Shown: positions 1 to 12,133 of the stretch, piece by piece
Numbering within the stretch: position 1 is the stretch's first letter
Layout of the letters: every line of letters starts with the position of its first letter
Source: Stereocaulon alpinum
Lineage: Eukaryota > Ascomycota > Lecanoromycetes > Lecanorales > Stereocaulaceae
DNA: 64,000 nucleotides
Direction: 5' to 3'
NCBI GenBank assembly: GCA_018257865.1
Contig: JAEUBA010000043.1
Coordinates: 213,751 to 277,750, forward strand
Program-made: the position numbers and the translations under genes
Notes under the pieces: model-generated
The model's input: the letters and a program-made list of their open reading frames with translations, nothing else
Told to the model about the DNA's origin: nothing
The model's database searches: none

Positions 1-3000
1 CGATTATGCAAAACATCAAATTTCATCGTGTCGTAGAGCTCGGAGATCTTGCTGGGATCAATCTTGTCGGAGTCACAGAATTCGCTGAATAGCTTCTCCC
101 ACCGTTCTTTGAACAGCTCAGCATCTTCCCCGCAACACCACCTGGCCTGAATGGACGACACTGCCTGGGATTGAGTTGGGTGGGTACCGGATCCTGGAGC
201 CGCTGTGGGAGCTCCTCCCTCGCCTGATTTATTCAAAGCGGTCAGGGATGCAGTGGCACCGCTATTGAGCTTCTTGTAATTATACCTCATGACCCTTCGA
301 TGAAACACCATCAATTCTGCTACTTTGCCAACAACCACCGAGGGTTCTGGCATGTTGTTCGGCCACGCGAATTGGGGCGGCGCTTGGTGGCCCTTGCGAA
401 GCAAGAGCTTGAGCTTCTTCTTGACTTTATCCATGACATCTTTGGCGGCGTTAGAGTCGTCGAGGAGGTCTTTTCGAACAGTAATGGAAGATTCTGGGAC
501 ATCTTTCTTGTTCAAGAAAGATGCAGCCCATATTTGCGCTACAAAGTGTCAGTAATTGCTGTATCGAAATAGTAAAATACATACCGCTAGTACTGACTCT
601 CCTCTCTGAACTTGTGAACACCCGAACATCGTTAAGTACTTCCTTGTTCATCAGGAGCATGTCGTTCCTCATGTTCTCTCCATCGTCTTGTGCTTGATAA
701 CGTGCAGAGTGAGTGGGCTCGCCACCCCATTTGACTATTAGCTGCAATTTCTCAATCACTAGATCGTTCTCAACCGCTGAGAATCGAGAAAGCGTCGTTT
801 CTGCTAAAGAGTCGCTCCTCGTTGGTGGACGTGAGAGAGGTGCCGAATCATCTTCTGGCTCCTCAGTAAGACCTTGGTCGGACAGAGGCGCTTGCTGGTT
901 GTTGGTTTCATCGACCCGACTCTCAATCTGACTGAGGATTTTGGTAATTTCTGCAGGCTTCCTCTTGCGAAACATGGGCTTGATCTGGACTTTTGTGCCC
1001 GTCCAAGCACCTTTTCGAGCTAATGAAGTCCGGAGTAGCTGCAGCTTCTCTGGATCCTCAACACCCTGCTTCATAGCTACCTTGACAGCATCTAGAACGC
1101 TATTCAACGCCGCTTCGCCCTTGAGCAGTACTTCCTCTTGATGTCCTTTAAGCAATTCGATGAAAGGTTGAGTATGGAATGTGAATTTGAATTTCTGCTT
1201 CGGAGTGCGATCTGCGTGCCTTATTACAGATACCAAACCCTTCAATTTCCAGGAATGCTTGGAAGATGGTTGCGGAGCGGTCTCCGCAGGTTCTGAAGTT
1301 ATGGACGGCGATGGTTGCGCTGAATGTTCCGCTGCTAGTGCAGGTGGGGGAAGTTGGTCGCCGTTTTCGAGCGGTAGATTCGGTATAACAGGCTTCTGGC
1401 CTCCCTGTAAGGTTGGCGGCGAAGACATGGGTGTTGTATTCGACTCTGTGTCGGGCGTGTTCGTACCGTGTGAATGGTGACCAAGACCTCTCAACTTAGA
1501 CATGCTAGGAGACTTCATCAGACTCTTTAGTGCAGAGCGGTGGCCGGTGACTGTGTTTTTGCGGTTGGGTAGGTTCGCCTCGCCCTGGTTCTTCTCGAAT
1601 ACGTCTTCACGGATTGGTGTCACCTCTGGAGTGGTACCATCACGTCTATGCTTCTCGTTCACAAACATCTCTCTGAGAATGCTAGCGCATTTGTCATAGT
1701 AGTCGTTGTTGTCTTTAACAAAGCTCCATCCGTTGACATCTATGACGTAACTTTGGTTCCTAACACGGAGCATGTCAAATCCACAGATTCGCTGTCCGAA
1801 GCCGTTTGCGATCTTAGTAGCCATTGATTGCTCTTCCGGGCTCAACTTGCAGATATAGCGAATTTCTTTTCCGTGAGTGTTGCGCCGGACAAGGCCATCG
1901 ACGACAGGGGAAGTCCGAGTCTCTGCGTGGCAATAATTCGGCCCCACAGTGTAGGCTTTGATATCTTCTGCGTTGTCAACGTGCAGAAATTGCTCGTAAA
2001 GGTAGCTGCTATCCTTTTCTGTGACAGCTCTTGGAACGATCAGGTCTTTGTCCCATTCGGAGCTCTTGTTGCCTATCTTCCGGAACAATCTTCTACCACC
2101 ACCGCCACTATCATGGTCTTTTGGAAAGTAGATGTGAATGTTGTGATCTTCGCCACTGACAGGTTTCTCAACAAAAGGCTTTCGTAATGTCTTGCCGTCA
2201 ACCAATAGGGTATCCCCATCATCAACTAGTCGTACTTCTTGTGTAGGCGGTATTCCTCCACCAGTACCATCGTCAGGGCCTTCCAATTTGACTCTACTAA
2301 AGGTATAGAGATGTTCGGCAAGTTTCGGAGACTCCAAGGTTGGTCCACCATCCCGGTTGACTTCGATTCGTTTAGGTGTCGGCACGCCCATGCTATCGAG
2401 TATACGTAAGCATATTCTGCGATCCCACAGAATCTTTTGCATAGGCAGGTCATTAACGCAAAAGGGTTTCCGGAGGTTTTGATACGCTATGGCTTTGTCA
2501 AGAGGAAAGCCATCCGAGAAGAAGGATATCAAGAAGTCGCTACACCATTTCATCAGCCTTGCTAGACTCAATGATAGCGTATCCCATGACATCGTTCGGA
2601 GACCGGGGTTGTAAGGAACGATTTAGACCTGGCATGTCTTTGATAACAGAACAACAGACTTGTGGGGCTTACCAATCTGGCCAGTTTTCCACCTCTAAAC
2701 TATATTGTCAGCCTTGGTCGGAATAATCGAGAGAAATTGCTGACCTTCGTCTAAGATGACCTTGTCTCCAAAGATAACGATGTCGAAGTCTCCATCGGCT
2801 TGTATACGAGTCAATACTTTGCGACTTGCCTTGCTGCGGGCTTTGACATCAAGGGCGCATACACCGACTCGTCCAATCGTGATCGATCTTGCTACACTAG
2901 GTGTTAATTCCATAGGCAAACGGTTGGCAGCCACTCTTGAACCGACTCACTTCGCTCACTGTTACTAGGGCTTACAGCGCTGCTTGTAACATTGCTACCG

Positions 3001-4005
3001 TTTGGTTGCCTCTGCTGCGTTCGACTGCGTGATCTTCTTGGAGCGCTCGGTCGTGCCAATGGGCCAGAGTTCCACGAATCCAGATGCTTAGCAGGGGCAT
3101 TGGAGGTACCTGGTTGAGGCTCTTTCAAGGCATTGACGGGCACTACCCACACCGGTCAACCCATCTTCAAAATTACCCGTATAATGCACCAAGGAGTTCG
3201 AACCTTGATGCAGTGGCTGAGAGTTGGCGGTTACTGATACTGGGTCCGTGGCGGTTGTAGCTGAGGACGTTGCTTCTCCTTTTCCGGCACCTAGAGAAGG
3301 TGAGAGGGGGGTAGCAGTAGGATTGGGTAGCTCAGAAATACCGCTCTTGATTGAGCCAGCGGTAGAACTTGCTGCACTTTCTGGAGCACTGGTCAGATTG
3401 GCGGCTCCACTGTAGATTGCAGAGCCCAAAGAGTACAGCGAAGAGAGAGAGAGACGATCTCCTGGCTTGTTGAAGTTTGAGACTGGGGGTTTCAAAACAG
3501 AATCGGAGAGAGCAGAGGCACTTGGAGAGCCCGCCAGGCTCGTTGTGTTCATCGTCCTCTCTAGATCCTCTGTCCCACTTGTATTCCCAATCGCCTTGCC
3601 TTCCTTTATGCCATCCATTCCTCCTTCCATTTCTCTAACTTCCATGCTATTCTGCATTGCCGAAGGGCGACGAACAGCGGAGGGTCGGTATATTGAGGAT
3701 GGCTTGCTTGCAGGCGGTGGCATAGAAATGCTCGCTCTGCCTATGTTCCCTCCGATCGTCCCAACATCGGCAAACCTACTCTTCCGGTTCGGGAGAGCTG
3801 CATTTTGGGCAGCCACAAGGAGTGAATGAGAGGGTGCACGCCCGGTCGAGGCCAGTGAAGGCACGGGTTTGGTAGCGCTTGTAGGAGAGGGAGGACCGGA
3901 GGTGTGTGCGGCTCTTTCCTGGCTGTCACACTTGATCGATCCGTTCCGAGACTTCTGATTGGAGGTGGCGCTTTCGTTGCTAGTTGACGTTGATAGCGTC
4001 GCCAT
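1..4005 (-). CDS. VIP1: Diphosphoinositol-pentakisphosphate kinase Vip1/Asp1 (3' part outside window)
   Basis: Bifunctional inositol pyrophosphate enzyme: an N-terminal ATP-grasp kinase phosphorylates InsP6/InsP7 and a C-terminal histidine-acid-phosphatase-like domain opposes it. Modelled exons: 4005-3177, 3109-2951, 2891-2745, 2694-2673, 2539-585, 538-1 (continuing left), about 1216 residues so far. The first 300 or so residues are Ser/Pro-rich and low in complexity, as in fungal homologues. Then come IGRVGVCALDVKARSK, FGDKVILDE, EVENWPD joined across an intron to CDFLISFFSDGFPLDKA, the ATP-grasp core (VEKPVSGEDHNIHIY, FDMLRV, YVIDVNGWSFV), and the phosphatase signature RHADRTPK near residue 826. 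One exon is only 22 nt, but it restores the invariant EVENWPDCD. The intron at 3176-3110 is the least certain; a shorter 41-bp version fits the same phase. The start is the first ATG of the long N-terminal frame. Identity is secure; the C-terminus is missing only because the window ends. Confidence 0.95.
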
Positions 4006-4383
4006 CTCATCTCCAATCTATTGACAGCGCGTGACCGATCTTGATTACCCTGCATAGGGCCGCATAAAGTGTTGAGAGAGCATCATCAAGTCACGCAACG
4101 GGCCAAACATACCGACAGAAGCAGGAACGTGGCTCCAGGGTCCGCATGAGATCTAGGTAGCTCCGTATCTGCAGAGATGCTACTTGCGGAGGGAAGCGGC
4201 GGCGTAGTGTGCAGTGGGATGACGCAAGAAAAGGCTATTAGCCAGCCGACGGCCGGCCTGCTTGCATATGGCTTGCATAGCTCGCATAGGTACCTTATCT
4301 AGCCTAGAAAACTTAGATTAAGCCCTAAAGCGATTTCGTATCAATGTGCAAATTGATAAATTCAGCTTAAAGACTCATCCACG

Positions 4384-7300
4384 ATGTCGTGGGGGGACGT
4401 CAACGGCAACAGCGACGTTGCTGTTGTCAAGCGCCAGAAGCTGTCAAATGGAACCCACTCCGAGCGCCGAACCCCACGAATCTTCGCGCCGTTTAGGGTA
4501 AGCCTCCCGCACTGACAATGTGGAATAGTGGTTACTGATAGGAAGCTCAACAGACAATTGGCCTCGTCTCCTCGACTGCCGTCCCGTTCACCTCCCTCCC
4601 ACTCGGCAAAACCACCTTCCAAATTACAACCTCCGTTGGAAAATGCCTCCACACTTACGACCTTCTCAAGGGTTTGAATCTTGTTTTCGTCACTCGACCT
4701 CAGACGCCAGCTGACATCACATCCACGTTTGCCTGGAAGGACAGAGTCTTCGCAGCATGGGGTGGAGGTGCCACAACTAGCAATGTCGGCGTTTGGGTGT
4801 TCAAAAGGGGGAAGAAGGTTGGGGAGCTGGAGGTTCCACGCGATCTGGAGGAACCACTCAAACAAGTCGCTGTATTCGGCTCATGGATTGTGGGATCAGG
4901 CTCGACTCGAATAGAGGTCTGGAACTCTACGACGTACGAGCATTATACAACCCTTATGCCGACGGCTTCAAAGAATGGCAACCAAGCGGGTATACTTTCG
5001 GGAGGGCTCTGTAACATGCCAACTTTCCTGAATAAGATTCTCGTGGGAAAGAGAGATGGGAGTGTGGACATCTGGAACCTGAGCACCGGCAAGCTGATCT
5101 ATACCATCCTGCCACCGAGCTCTCAATCTGGGGCGGTCACGGCGCTAGAGCCAACTCCTGCACTGTCTCTGCTTGCAATTGCTCGAGCAGATGGATCTAT
5201 AGTCCTACATGACGTCAGGACCGATAAACCCATTCTCAATATCAATGCGAGAACATCTCAGCCTTCCACCATAACCTCGATATCTTTTCGAACAGACGGG
5301 CTCGGTGCGGGAGAGGATGGCAGTAAGGCGGGTATTATGGCAACAGCAGGAACAGGCGAGGGAGATGTTACTTTCTGGGATCTTGATGATGGTGGTCGTA
5401 TCAAAGGTGTTCTGCGAGGCGCCCATAATCCACCCACATCTTTGCAGAATGGTGACTTGAGTGGAATCAACAAGATCGAATTCCTGCCTGGTCAAGATGT
5501 CATGATCACAAGTGGGCTTGACAATAGTCTAAGATCCTGGATTTTCGATGCAAATTCGCTTTCTGCAACCCCTCGAGTCCTTCATTCTCGCTGCGGTCAT
5601 GCTGCACCAGTCACAAAGCTCAGCTTTGTACCTTCAAATTCTGAGGGGGCAGACACTGGAGGCAAATGGCTCATGAGTGCTGGGAGAGACCAGAGCCTCT
5701 GGGGATGGAGCTTACGACGAGACGGACAGAGTACTGAGCTTAGCCAAGGTAACGTCCGGAGGAAAGCAAAGAAGCTCGGTCTTCTAGGAAAGAATGTCGG
5801 TACTGAAATCTCGACTAGCCTTGGAGACCTGAGAGCACCCGAGATCACGAGCATGGCCTGCTCACTCAATCGTGATGGCGGTATGGGTGCGTCGACTGGT
5901 GGTGGGCCTGTTTGGACAAATTCCACATCAAAGAAGGGACCGGCTGATGCATCCGAAAGCAACGCTACTGGCTGGGAGAGCGTCGTTACTGGTCACCGTG
6001 GGGACAAATTTGCAAGGACCTGGTTCTGGGGTAGAAAGAAAGCCGGGAGATGGGCGTTTGAGACTGGCGATAGCACCGAAGTTACCAGTGTGGCTATCAC
6101 GTCTTGTGGAACCTTTGCACTGGTGGGCTCCGCAGGCGGAAGTATATCGATGTTCAATCTCCAGTCTGGTATACATCGCCAAAAGTTCCCATCTTCATTG
6201 ACTCCTGCGCAAGCGAGGAAGTTGAAATTGAGCCTCGCTACCAGCAACGATTCACCTAATCAAAGGGTAGAAGGAGCAAGAAAATTTGCTGTAGGCGAAG
6301 GCAGGCACAAGAAAGCAGTGACTGGGCTCATGGTCGACGGCTTGAACAGAACAGTGATCAGCTGTGGACTGGATGGCAGAATCAAGTTCTGGGACTTCCA
6401 AACAGGATGCTTACAAGATGAGATTGATTGGTTTCCAATGACTGCAGTCATATCGTCACAATACCATGGACCCAGTGACCTCATCGCTCTAAGCTGCGAC
6501 GATATGTCTATTCGCGTGGTTGATACCGAGACCAAGAGACTTGTCAGAGAGCTGTGGGGCTGTCTTGGCCAAGTCAGCGACTTCTGCTTCTCGAACGATG
6601 GGCGATGGGTAGTCGCAGCCTCAATGGACGCGGTCATTCGTGTGTGGGATCTGCCTACCGGCCACCTCGTCAATGCAGTCCAACTTGAAAGCCCATGCAC
6701 AGCTCTTGCATTTTCGGATTCTGGGGAGTTTCTAGCTACAGCGCACGCTGATAGTGTGGGAATCAACATCTGGAATAATCGAACACTATTCACCCACGTA
6801 CCTACAAGACTAATCAAAGAAGACGAGATGAGCTCTGCTATCGCTCTTACATCATCCGGCGAAATCGGTCACGGCTTGATAGACGCAGCCTTCGACGGAG
6901 TGCCATCAGAAGAAGATGATGAAGATGCCTCTTACAATGCTTTGGCAACAACTGATCAATTGGACATTGACATGCTCACACTAAGCCTTGTTCCCAAATC
7001 CCGCTGGCAAACGCTCGTCCACCTCGACATCATCCGCCAACGCAACAAGCCCAAAAAATCTCCCAAAGCACCCGAGAAAGCCCCCTTCTTCCTCCCCTCT
7101 CTCGAGAATGCCAAACCTCCTCAAGCACCATCTACAGAAGTATCTGATCAAATCACGCAGACCGAGCGTTCTCGCATAATCAAAATGGACCGCACAGGCA
7201 CCGCAAGCACCTTCACCACCACCCTGCACGCCAGCTCTGATTTAGGCGACTACACCCTCTTCATCGAGCACCTCAAGACCCTGTCTCCCTCAGCAGCGGA

Positions 7301-7571
7301 TATCGAGATCCGCTCCCTGAATCCAGATGAGCTCACAAGCTTCGTCTCAGCGCTTACGTATCGATTACGACAGAAGCGCGATTACGAACTAATTCAAGCC
7401 TGGATGTCTGTCTTTCTACGCATGCACGGAGAGAACGTGCCGAGTAATGCCGAGCTGAGGAAGGTCTTGGTAGAGTGGAGGCAATGGCAGGCTTCGGAGG
7501 GCAAGAGGTTGGGTAATTTGGTTGGGTTTTGTGGTGGTGTGGTGGGTTTTTTGAGGAGTGGGAGAGCGTAA
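4384..7571 (+). CDS. UTP21: U3 snoRNP / SSU processome WD40 protein Utp21 (WDR36)
   Basis: Component of the UTP-B subcomplex of the nucleolar small-subunit processome, needed for 18S rRNA maturation. Two exons: 4384-4497 and 4554-7571, intron 56 bp (GTAAGC...CAACAG); 1043 residues. The short first exon encodes MSWGDVNGNSD...TPRIFAPFR and joins in frame to TIGLVSSTAVPFTSLPLGKT and TSVGKCLHTYDLLKGLNLVF, the characteristic Utp21 N-terminus. Many WD40 blades follow (for example GSVDIWNLSTGKLIY, GRIKFWDFQTG, AVIRVWDLPTGHLVNAV). The last 250 or so residues form the Utp21 C-terminal domain (LTLSLVPKSRWQTLVHLDII, then helices to the stop). Length is a little above the yeast protein. It is divergent from VIP1, with about 380 bp between the two starts. 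Confidence 0.95.
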
Positions 7572-8394
7572 TTGGCATTTATTGCAGGGCTGGAGGAGCA
7601 ACAATCGAATGGGATCGATAGAGCGCCGTTTGGATCTCCACAAAAGCCTCTTCGCGCGTTCATGGTTCGGTTGTGTCTCAGCGTGATTGAGCGTGCTAGT
7701 GCGAGCAAAGATACCCGTTGACGTCTACGAATGTATGGAAATTATCCTATTGAGTATTAGAATCAAAAGTTCTACAATGATCCCACTAAAACACACCCAA
7801 TCCTTAAATTCATGATGCGTAGAGGGCATTGATTCAGATCGCTGATGTTGCGTCGCAAGTTTGCCAAAGTCCAGACACCCACGTCAATGTGGATACTCAG
7901 TGATCAGGAACCGAATTCATGTGATGGGTAGACAAGGCTGAGAGCGCTGATCACGGCAGGTGCCTTCGAGTTGCCCTCGTTGAACGATGATAGGCTTAGT
8001 ATGTCCAAGTGTCATAGCTAGGACAAAACGAATGCACATGGGCCCCCGAGCCGCCCGGAACGTCTCTCCTAGTCGCGCCTACGTACGGAGTACTGAAAAT
8101 GTCGATTACCCCTGAATCGTGCTCTTACATACCATCCTGAGCCATCCTAAGGTAGTATGTTGGGGGCACCCTAAGGTAGGGACTAATTCAACGGCTCGCT
8201 TAGCAATGCAGGGATTCCAATCTGCGCCCTCACCCGACGGCACTCCATCTGTCCTATGACGAGATGCATTCGAGGGTATTGCTTGGCTACCGCGCTAAGA
8301 TAAGATAAGGGTCCTTCTTTCCACACTGAGAATGAATTCTTGGCACTCGGTACAATTTCTTAATTCTTGGTAAACGTGACTCTCCAGCATCACG
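7572..8394. other. Intergenic region UTP21-ENP1
   Basis: About 820 bp between two same-strand genes. No convincing coding frame on either strand. It should hold the UTP21 3' UTR and the ENP1 promoter. A short direct repeat, CCTAAGGTAG, occurs twice near 8147-8178. No tRNA or terminator structure was recognised. Confidence 0.6.
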
Positions 8395-9993
8395 ATGGCA
8401 CCCTCTTCACGATCAAGGTCCCAGAGACGGCACGTTCCCCTAGAACAAGATCTGACCGCGACAGGTCCTCTGAGGACTAGGTCGAAAAAGAGAAAGTCTA
8501 GGCCCGAGGACGAAGATGGAGGCTACATAGACTCAAAGTCGTCACGAAAGATTCTGAAGATTGGTCAAGACTTGGTGGATGAGGAACGGCAGGAGAATGC
8601 GGAATCAGCACCGAATCCTGCCTTTACATTCGAGTCTCGCTTCGGTACTGAGAGCAGTTCTGATGAAGGAGATGCACGGCATGATGATGAGGAAGCCTGG
8701 GGGGATGAGGAGGACGATGTGGTGGAAGAAGTTGTAGGTTGTGCGTACTAAGTTTGGCGGACGTTCAATGACTAGTCTGGTATAGGAAATAGATCCAAAT
8801 GACCTAAGCCTCTTCAACAGATTCATACCGTCTACCACAGCAGATCCTTTCTTACAGTCAACCGCGAATGCCGAAGCAGAAGGGCAGGGGACAAACCTCG
8901 CAGATCTCATATTGGAGAAGATAGCCGCTCATGAAGCTGGCCAGGTGGGAGAGCCAGTTATACAGGGTGAGGGCATGCCGGAGGATGCGGTGGAGCTGCC
9001 CGCGAAGGTCGTTGAAGTTTACTCCAAGTCAGTTTATGTTGCAGTAGTCCAGCGCTGAAGACGCTGATCTTTTACTACGCAGAATTGGCCTGCTGCTGAG
9101 TCGTTACAAGTCTGGAAAATTGCCCAAGCCATTCAAGATCATTCCTAGCCTACCACAATGGGAGGAGCTCCTTGCCATTACGAGACCCGAATCATGGACA
9201 CCCAATGCATGCTACGAAGCGACTCGAATATTCGTATCGAGCAAGCCTCACATCACACAAACATTCCTACGAACCGTACTGCTCGATCGAGTACGGGAAG
9301 ACATCCACGAGACGAAAAAGCTGAATGTACATTTATTCAACGCACTCAAGAAGGCTCTCTACAAACCCAGTGCTTGGTTCAAGGGCCTGCTCTTCCCTCT
9401 GGTCGATGGTCAATGCACTCTAAGGGAAGCTCACATCATCAGCTCGGTCCTGGTACGCGTCTCGATACCAGTCCTACACTCAGCTGCCGCTCTGCTACGG
9501 TTGACGGAAATAGCAGCAGAGCAGACCTCCTCAATGTCAAGCGAAGCGGCAGGGGCCACAAACATCTTTATCAGAGTGCTTCTAGAGAAGAAGTATGCAT
9601 TGCCATAGTAAGTCATCCACTGCGTTGACCTAATGTGATGCTGACAATTGGGATAGCAAAGTCATCGATGGCTTAGTATTTCATTTCCTCCGATTCCGTG
9701 CCACAGCCCCCACTACTGGGAATATCGGAGATTTGGACGCTTCCAACCTATCCACAAGAGACGTCAGGTTACCAGTGATATGGCACCAATGTCTCCTTGC
9801 CTTTGCACAGCGTTACCGAAATGACATTACCGAGGACCAGCGAGAAGCTTTGCTGGATCTATTGTTAGTACGAGGGCACAAGGACATCGGGCCTGAGGTA
9901 CGACGGGAATTACTTGAGGGCAGAGGGCGAGGTGTGCCTGTGGACGAAACCCGAGACATGGAGGGTGACGATACCATGTTCGATGCTCCATAA
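8395..9993 (+). CDS. ENP1: Bystin, pre-40S ribosome biogenesis factor Enp1
   Basis: Bystin/Enp1 binds late pre-40S particles and is needed for 18S rRNA processing and export. Four exons: 8395-8733, 8786-9027, 9083-9607, 9657-9993; introns 52, 55 and 49 bp; 480 residues, close to yeast Enp1 (483). The charged N-terminus carries basic runs (SRSRSQRRH, RSKKRKSR) and an acidic stretch (DEEAWGDEEDDVVEEV). The bystin core follows: IDPNDLSLFNRF, GLLLSRYKSGKLPKPFKIIP, WTPNACYEATRIFVSSK, LNVHLFNALKKALYKPSAWFKG, FIRVLLEKKYALPYKVIDGLVFHF, LPVIWHQCLLAFAQRYR, and EDQREALLDLL. Every splice joins conserved motifs in phase. It neighbours UTP21, another small-subunit assembly factor. Confidence 0.96.
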
Positions 9994-10230
9994 TTGGACG
10001 GCTAATAGTTGCTACAATGATGACATCTAGGCGTGTTCATCCCTTGTGTCTACCAACTTTACATGACGTTGTCGATGTATGTCAGCTCCTGCGCTCGATA
10101 TAAAGAGCAATTCACGAATCCTGCAGCCCAAGCATGTCGTCGAGGAGCGTTTCACTGCAAGTCTAGGATCGATGCATTGAACGATTCAAAAGGATGTTGA
10201 TCGTGCATGATCCGGAACCTGCCAGCATCC

Positions 10231-10380
10231 GCTGTACATCAACCCTACGAGGTCGAGATCGGAGATTACATCGGTCTAGCTGAGCCCCCTGCCTGCATCA
10301 TGCCCGCTGTGCATCAACCTTACGAGGTCAAAATCCGAGATTGTGTTGCTCCAGCTAAGCCCTCCATTTGCGTCATGCCC
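10231..10380 (+). repeat. 75-bp direct tandem duplication
   Basis: Two adjacent 75-bp copies, 10231-10305 and 10306-10380, followed by the first bases of a third. In the open frame 10207-10440 each copy encodes a 25-residue unit beginning VHQPYEV and ending MPA. Several differences between copies are synonymous or conservative (QPYEV is spelt with different codons; EI/KI, CI/CV), so the frame may be or have been translated. The 77-residue product matches no family I know. Confidence 0.75.
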
Positions 10381-11970
10381 GCTCTACAGCGTTTCGAAAC
10401 AGAAGCAAGAGGTGTCATTGGAGGCCTTACGCACGTATAACCACGCCTTCCATGTGGATCAGCACTGCCGATCATGTTTTGCTTGAAGTTGCGGGGAATG
10501 TCATAGCCCCAAGTTTCATCCACCTTCCTCCACCAGCGATGTATTACGGAACTTTTCCGGCGTATCGCTATCGATATGAGGGATTTAAGCTTGATGATCC
10601 ATCGCTCTGGGGTCGTGAAAGTTCGCCAAGCCACGTCTCACATACAGAAGGATATAAAGGGTCTAGATTACTAATGCGGCTTGCGGTCTGTTTCGTTCAC
10701 AGCTAAGCCATTTGACCAGTTGTGGGGTTCTGTGAAGCATATCGAGGCCTTCTGAAACACGGGCACAATCCAATGAACCAGGCTTAGCTATTGAAATGTT
10801 TTCTAGTACAAACCAGTCGGATTCCCCAATTCTGGTGGCGAACATCAAGTCCTGAGATAACTTTGTAAGTGTGCTCCTCGCGCCAGGTGATCTTGTCGAA
10901 GCGTAAACGGTCATCATGGCACGGATCGCTGTAAGATCACTCAGAATGCTTCTAAGCGTTTTGCGCCATCGTGTGGCCCTTCAGGAGCTAAAGTTCCAGA
11001 AGTGTCGCATGTATTCATGGGATCCCGTGAAACGAATTCTAAAGGCGCAAGTAGATCGTCGGACGATTCACAATTCCTTGCTTTCTATCAATCTCCCGCC
11101 TAAAACATAATTGACACTCGAAAAAGATGACCAGGAAGACGCAGGAAGTGTACTCGTGAAGGTGTAAGATTTATGACAAGGCTTGGTCAGGTTATAGACA
11201 TCCGGCACAGTCAGACGCAGGCCCCGGGGCCGGTTAACGCATATCAGCTGAAGCAGTTTCCGTCGCTCTCAAGTCTCAAGTAATTACAATTCACCGCCCC
11301 ATTGTATTAAGGCCTCCATAACCATATGATAATCGGAGGAAGTAATAGACATCCATCTCCTGGGCAGTGCTATTCCTCATTCCTAAGGCGCACTAAACGA
11401 TACCAAGGCCGGTTGCGCGGCGAGTTTGAAACATGGACTCCGGACGCCTTGGCTTCTTACGTGCGTCGTGCGCAACGAATGCTGGTTCGTAAAGTGCTTC
11501 AAAAATGATATTGGGGGCCAGTTACCTGACAGCAACGGCCTCGCATGACCCGCCATGTGTAGCAGGAGCAGTATTTGTGATCTAATTCGCGAGAAGTTGC
11601 ACGATTACGGCATAATTTACGAGAAGGCAAGCGAGCCAACGAGTACGTACGTATTGGATGTTGCCATTTCTGGAACACCCTTAGTACGTAACTTCCGAGT
11701 GGAACGGGTCGTTGGGGCTAAGTCTCAGCTCGGCTTAGTCAAATTCCAACGAAGGCCCCTGAAATTTTCCCATTCTCTCCTACATAAGCCCCTGTCTTCC
11801 CAGCTTTGAATGCTTCGAACTCGACCCTATCCTTCATTCAGTCATCAAATCCCTTGCAGCACTATAATACATTTCATTGAGTTCAGTATCTCTTAGAAGT
11901 AAGGTACAATATACCTGGTACATCTATTTCTGCCTATCGACGGCGGCCGCTCCCGGAAGCCGAAAAGGCG

Positions 11971-11988
11971 ATGTATCCTGATCTCTAG
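11971..11988 (+). promoter_or_regulatory. Upstream ORF in the hacA leader
   Basis: ATG TAT CCT GAT CTC TAG, a five-codon upstream ORF ending 145 nt before the hacA start codon. It matters only if the transcript starts upstream of it, which the sequence cannot show. Fungal hac1/hacA messages are known to be controlled through their leaders, so it could reduce basal translation. Confidence 0.4.
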
Positions 11989-12133
11989 TCCCTTCTTCCC
12001 AGGCAGCAGACCCCTTCAACAAGAAACTTCATCTCCCCTCGACTAATTTCTGCACAACCCAACCTCAATACACTCTTCAGCCTTGCATCTTGTCGCATTT
12101 GTCAACTCTTATTCCAGCAAGTCTGATTAGATC

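Larger units (their letters stand above)
9994..12133. other. Sparse region upstream of hacA
   Basis: About 2.1 kb without a gene I can defend. It contains a 75-bp tandem duplication (separate entry), a minus-strand 84-residue frame at 10663-10917 with protein-like composition but no recognised family, and, nearest hacA, a promoter / long 5' leader with pyrimidine-rich tracts from about 11770 and several upstream ATGs. Confidence 0.5.
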
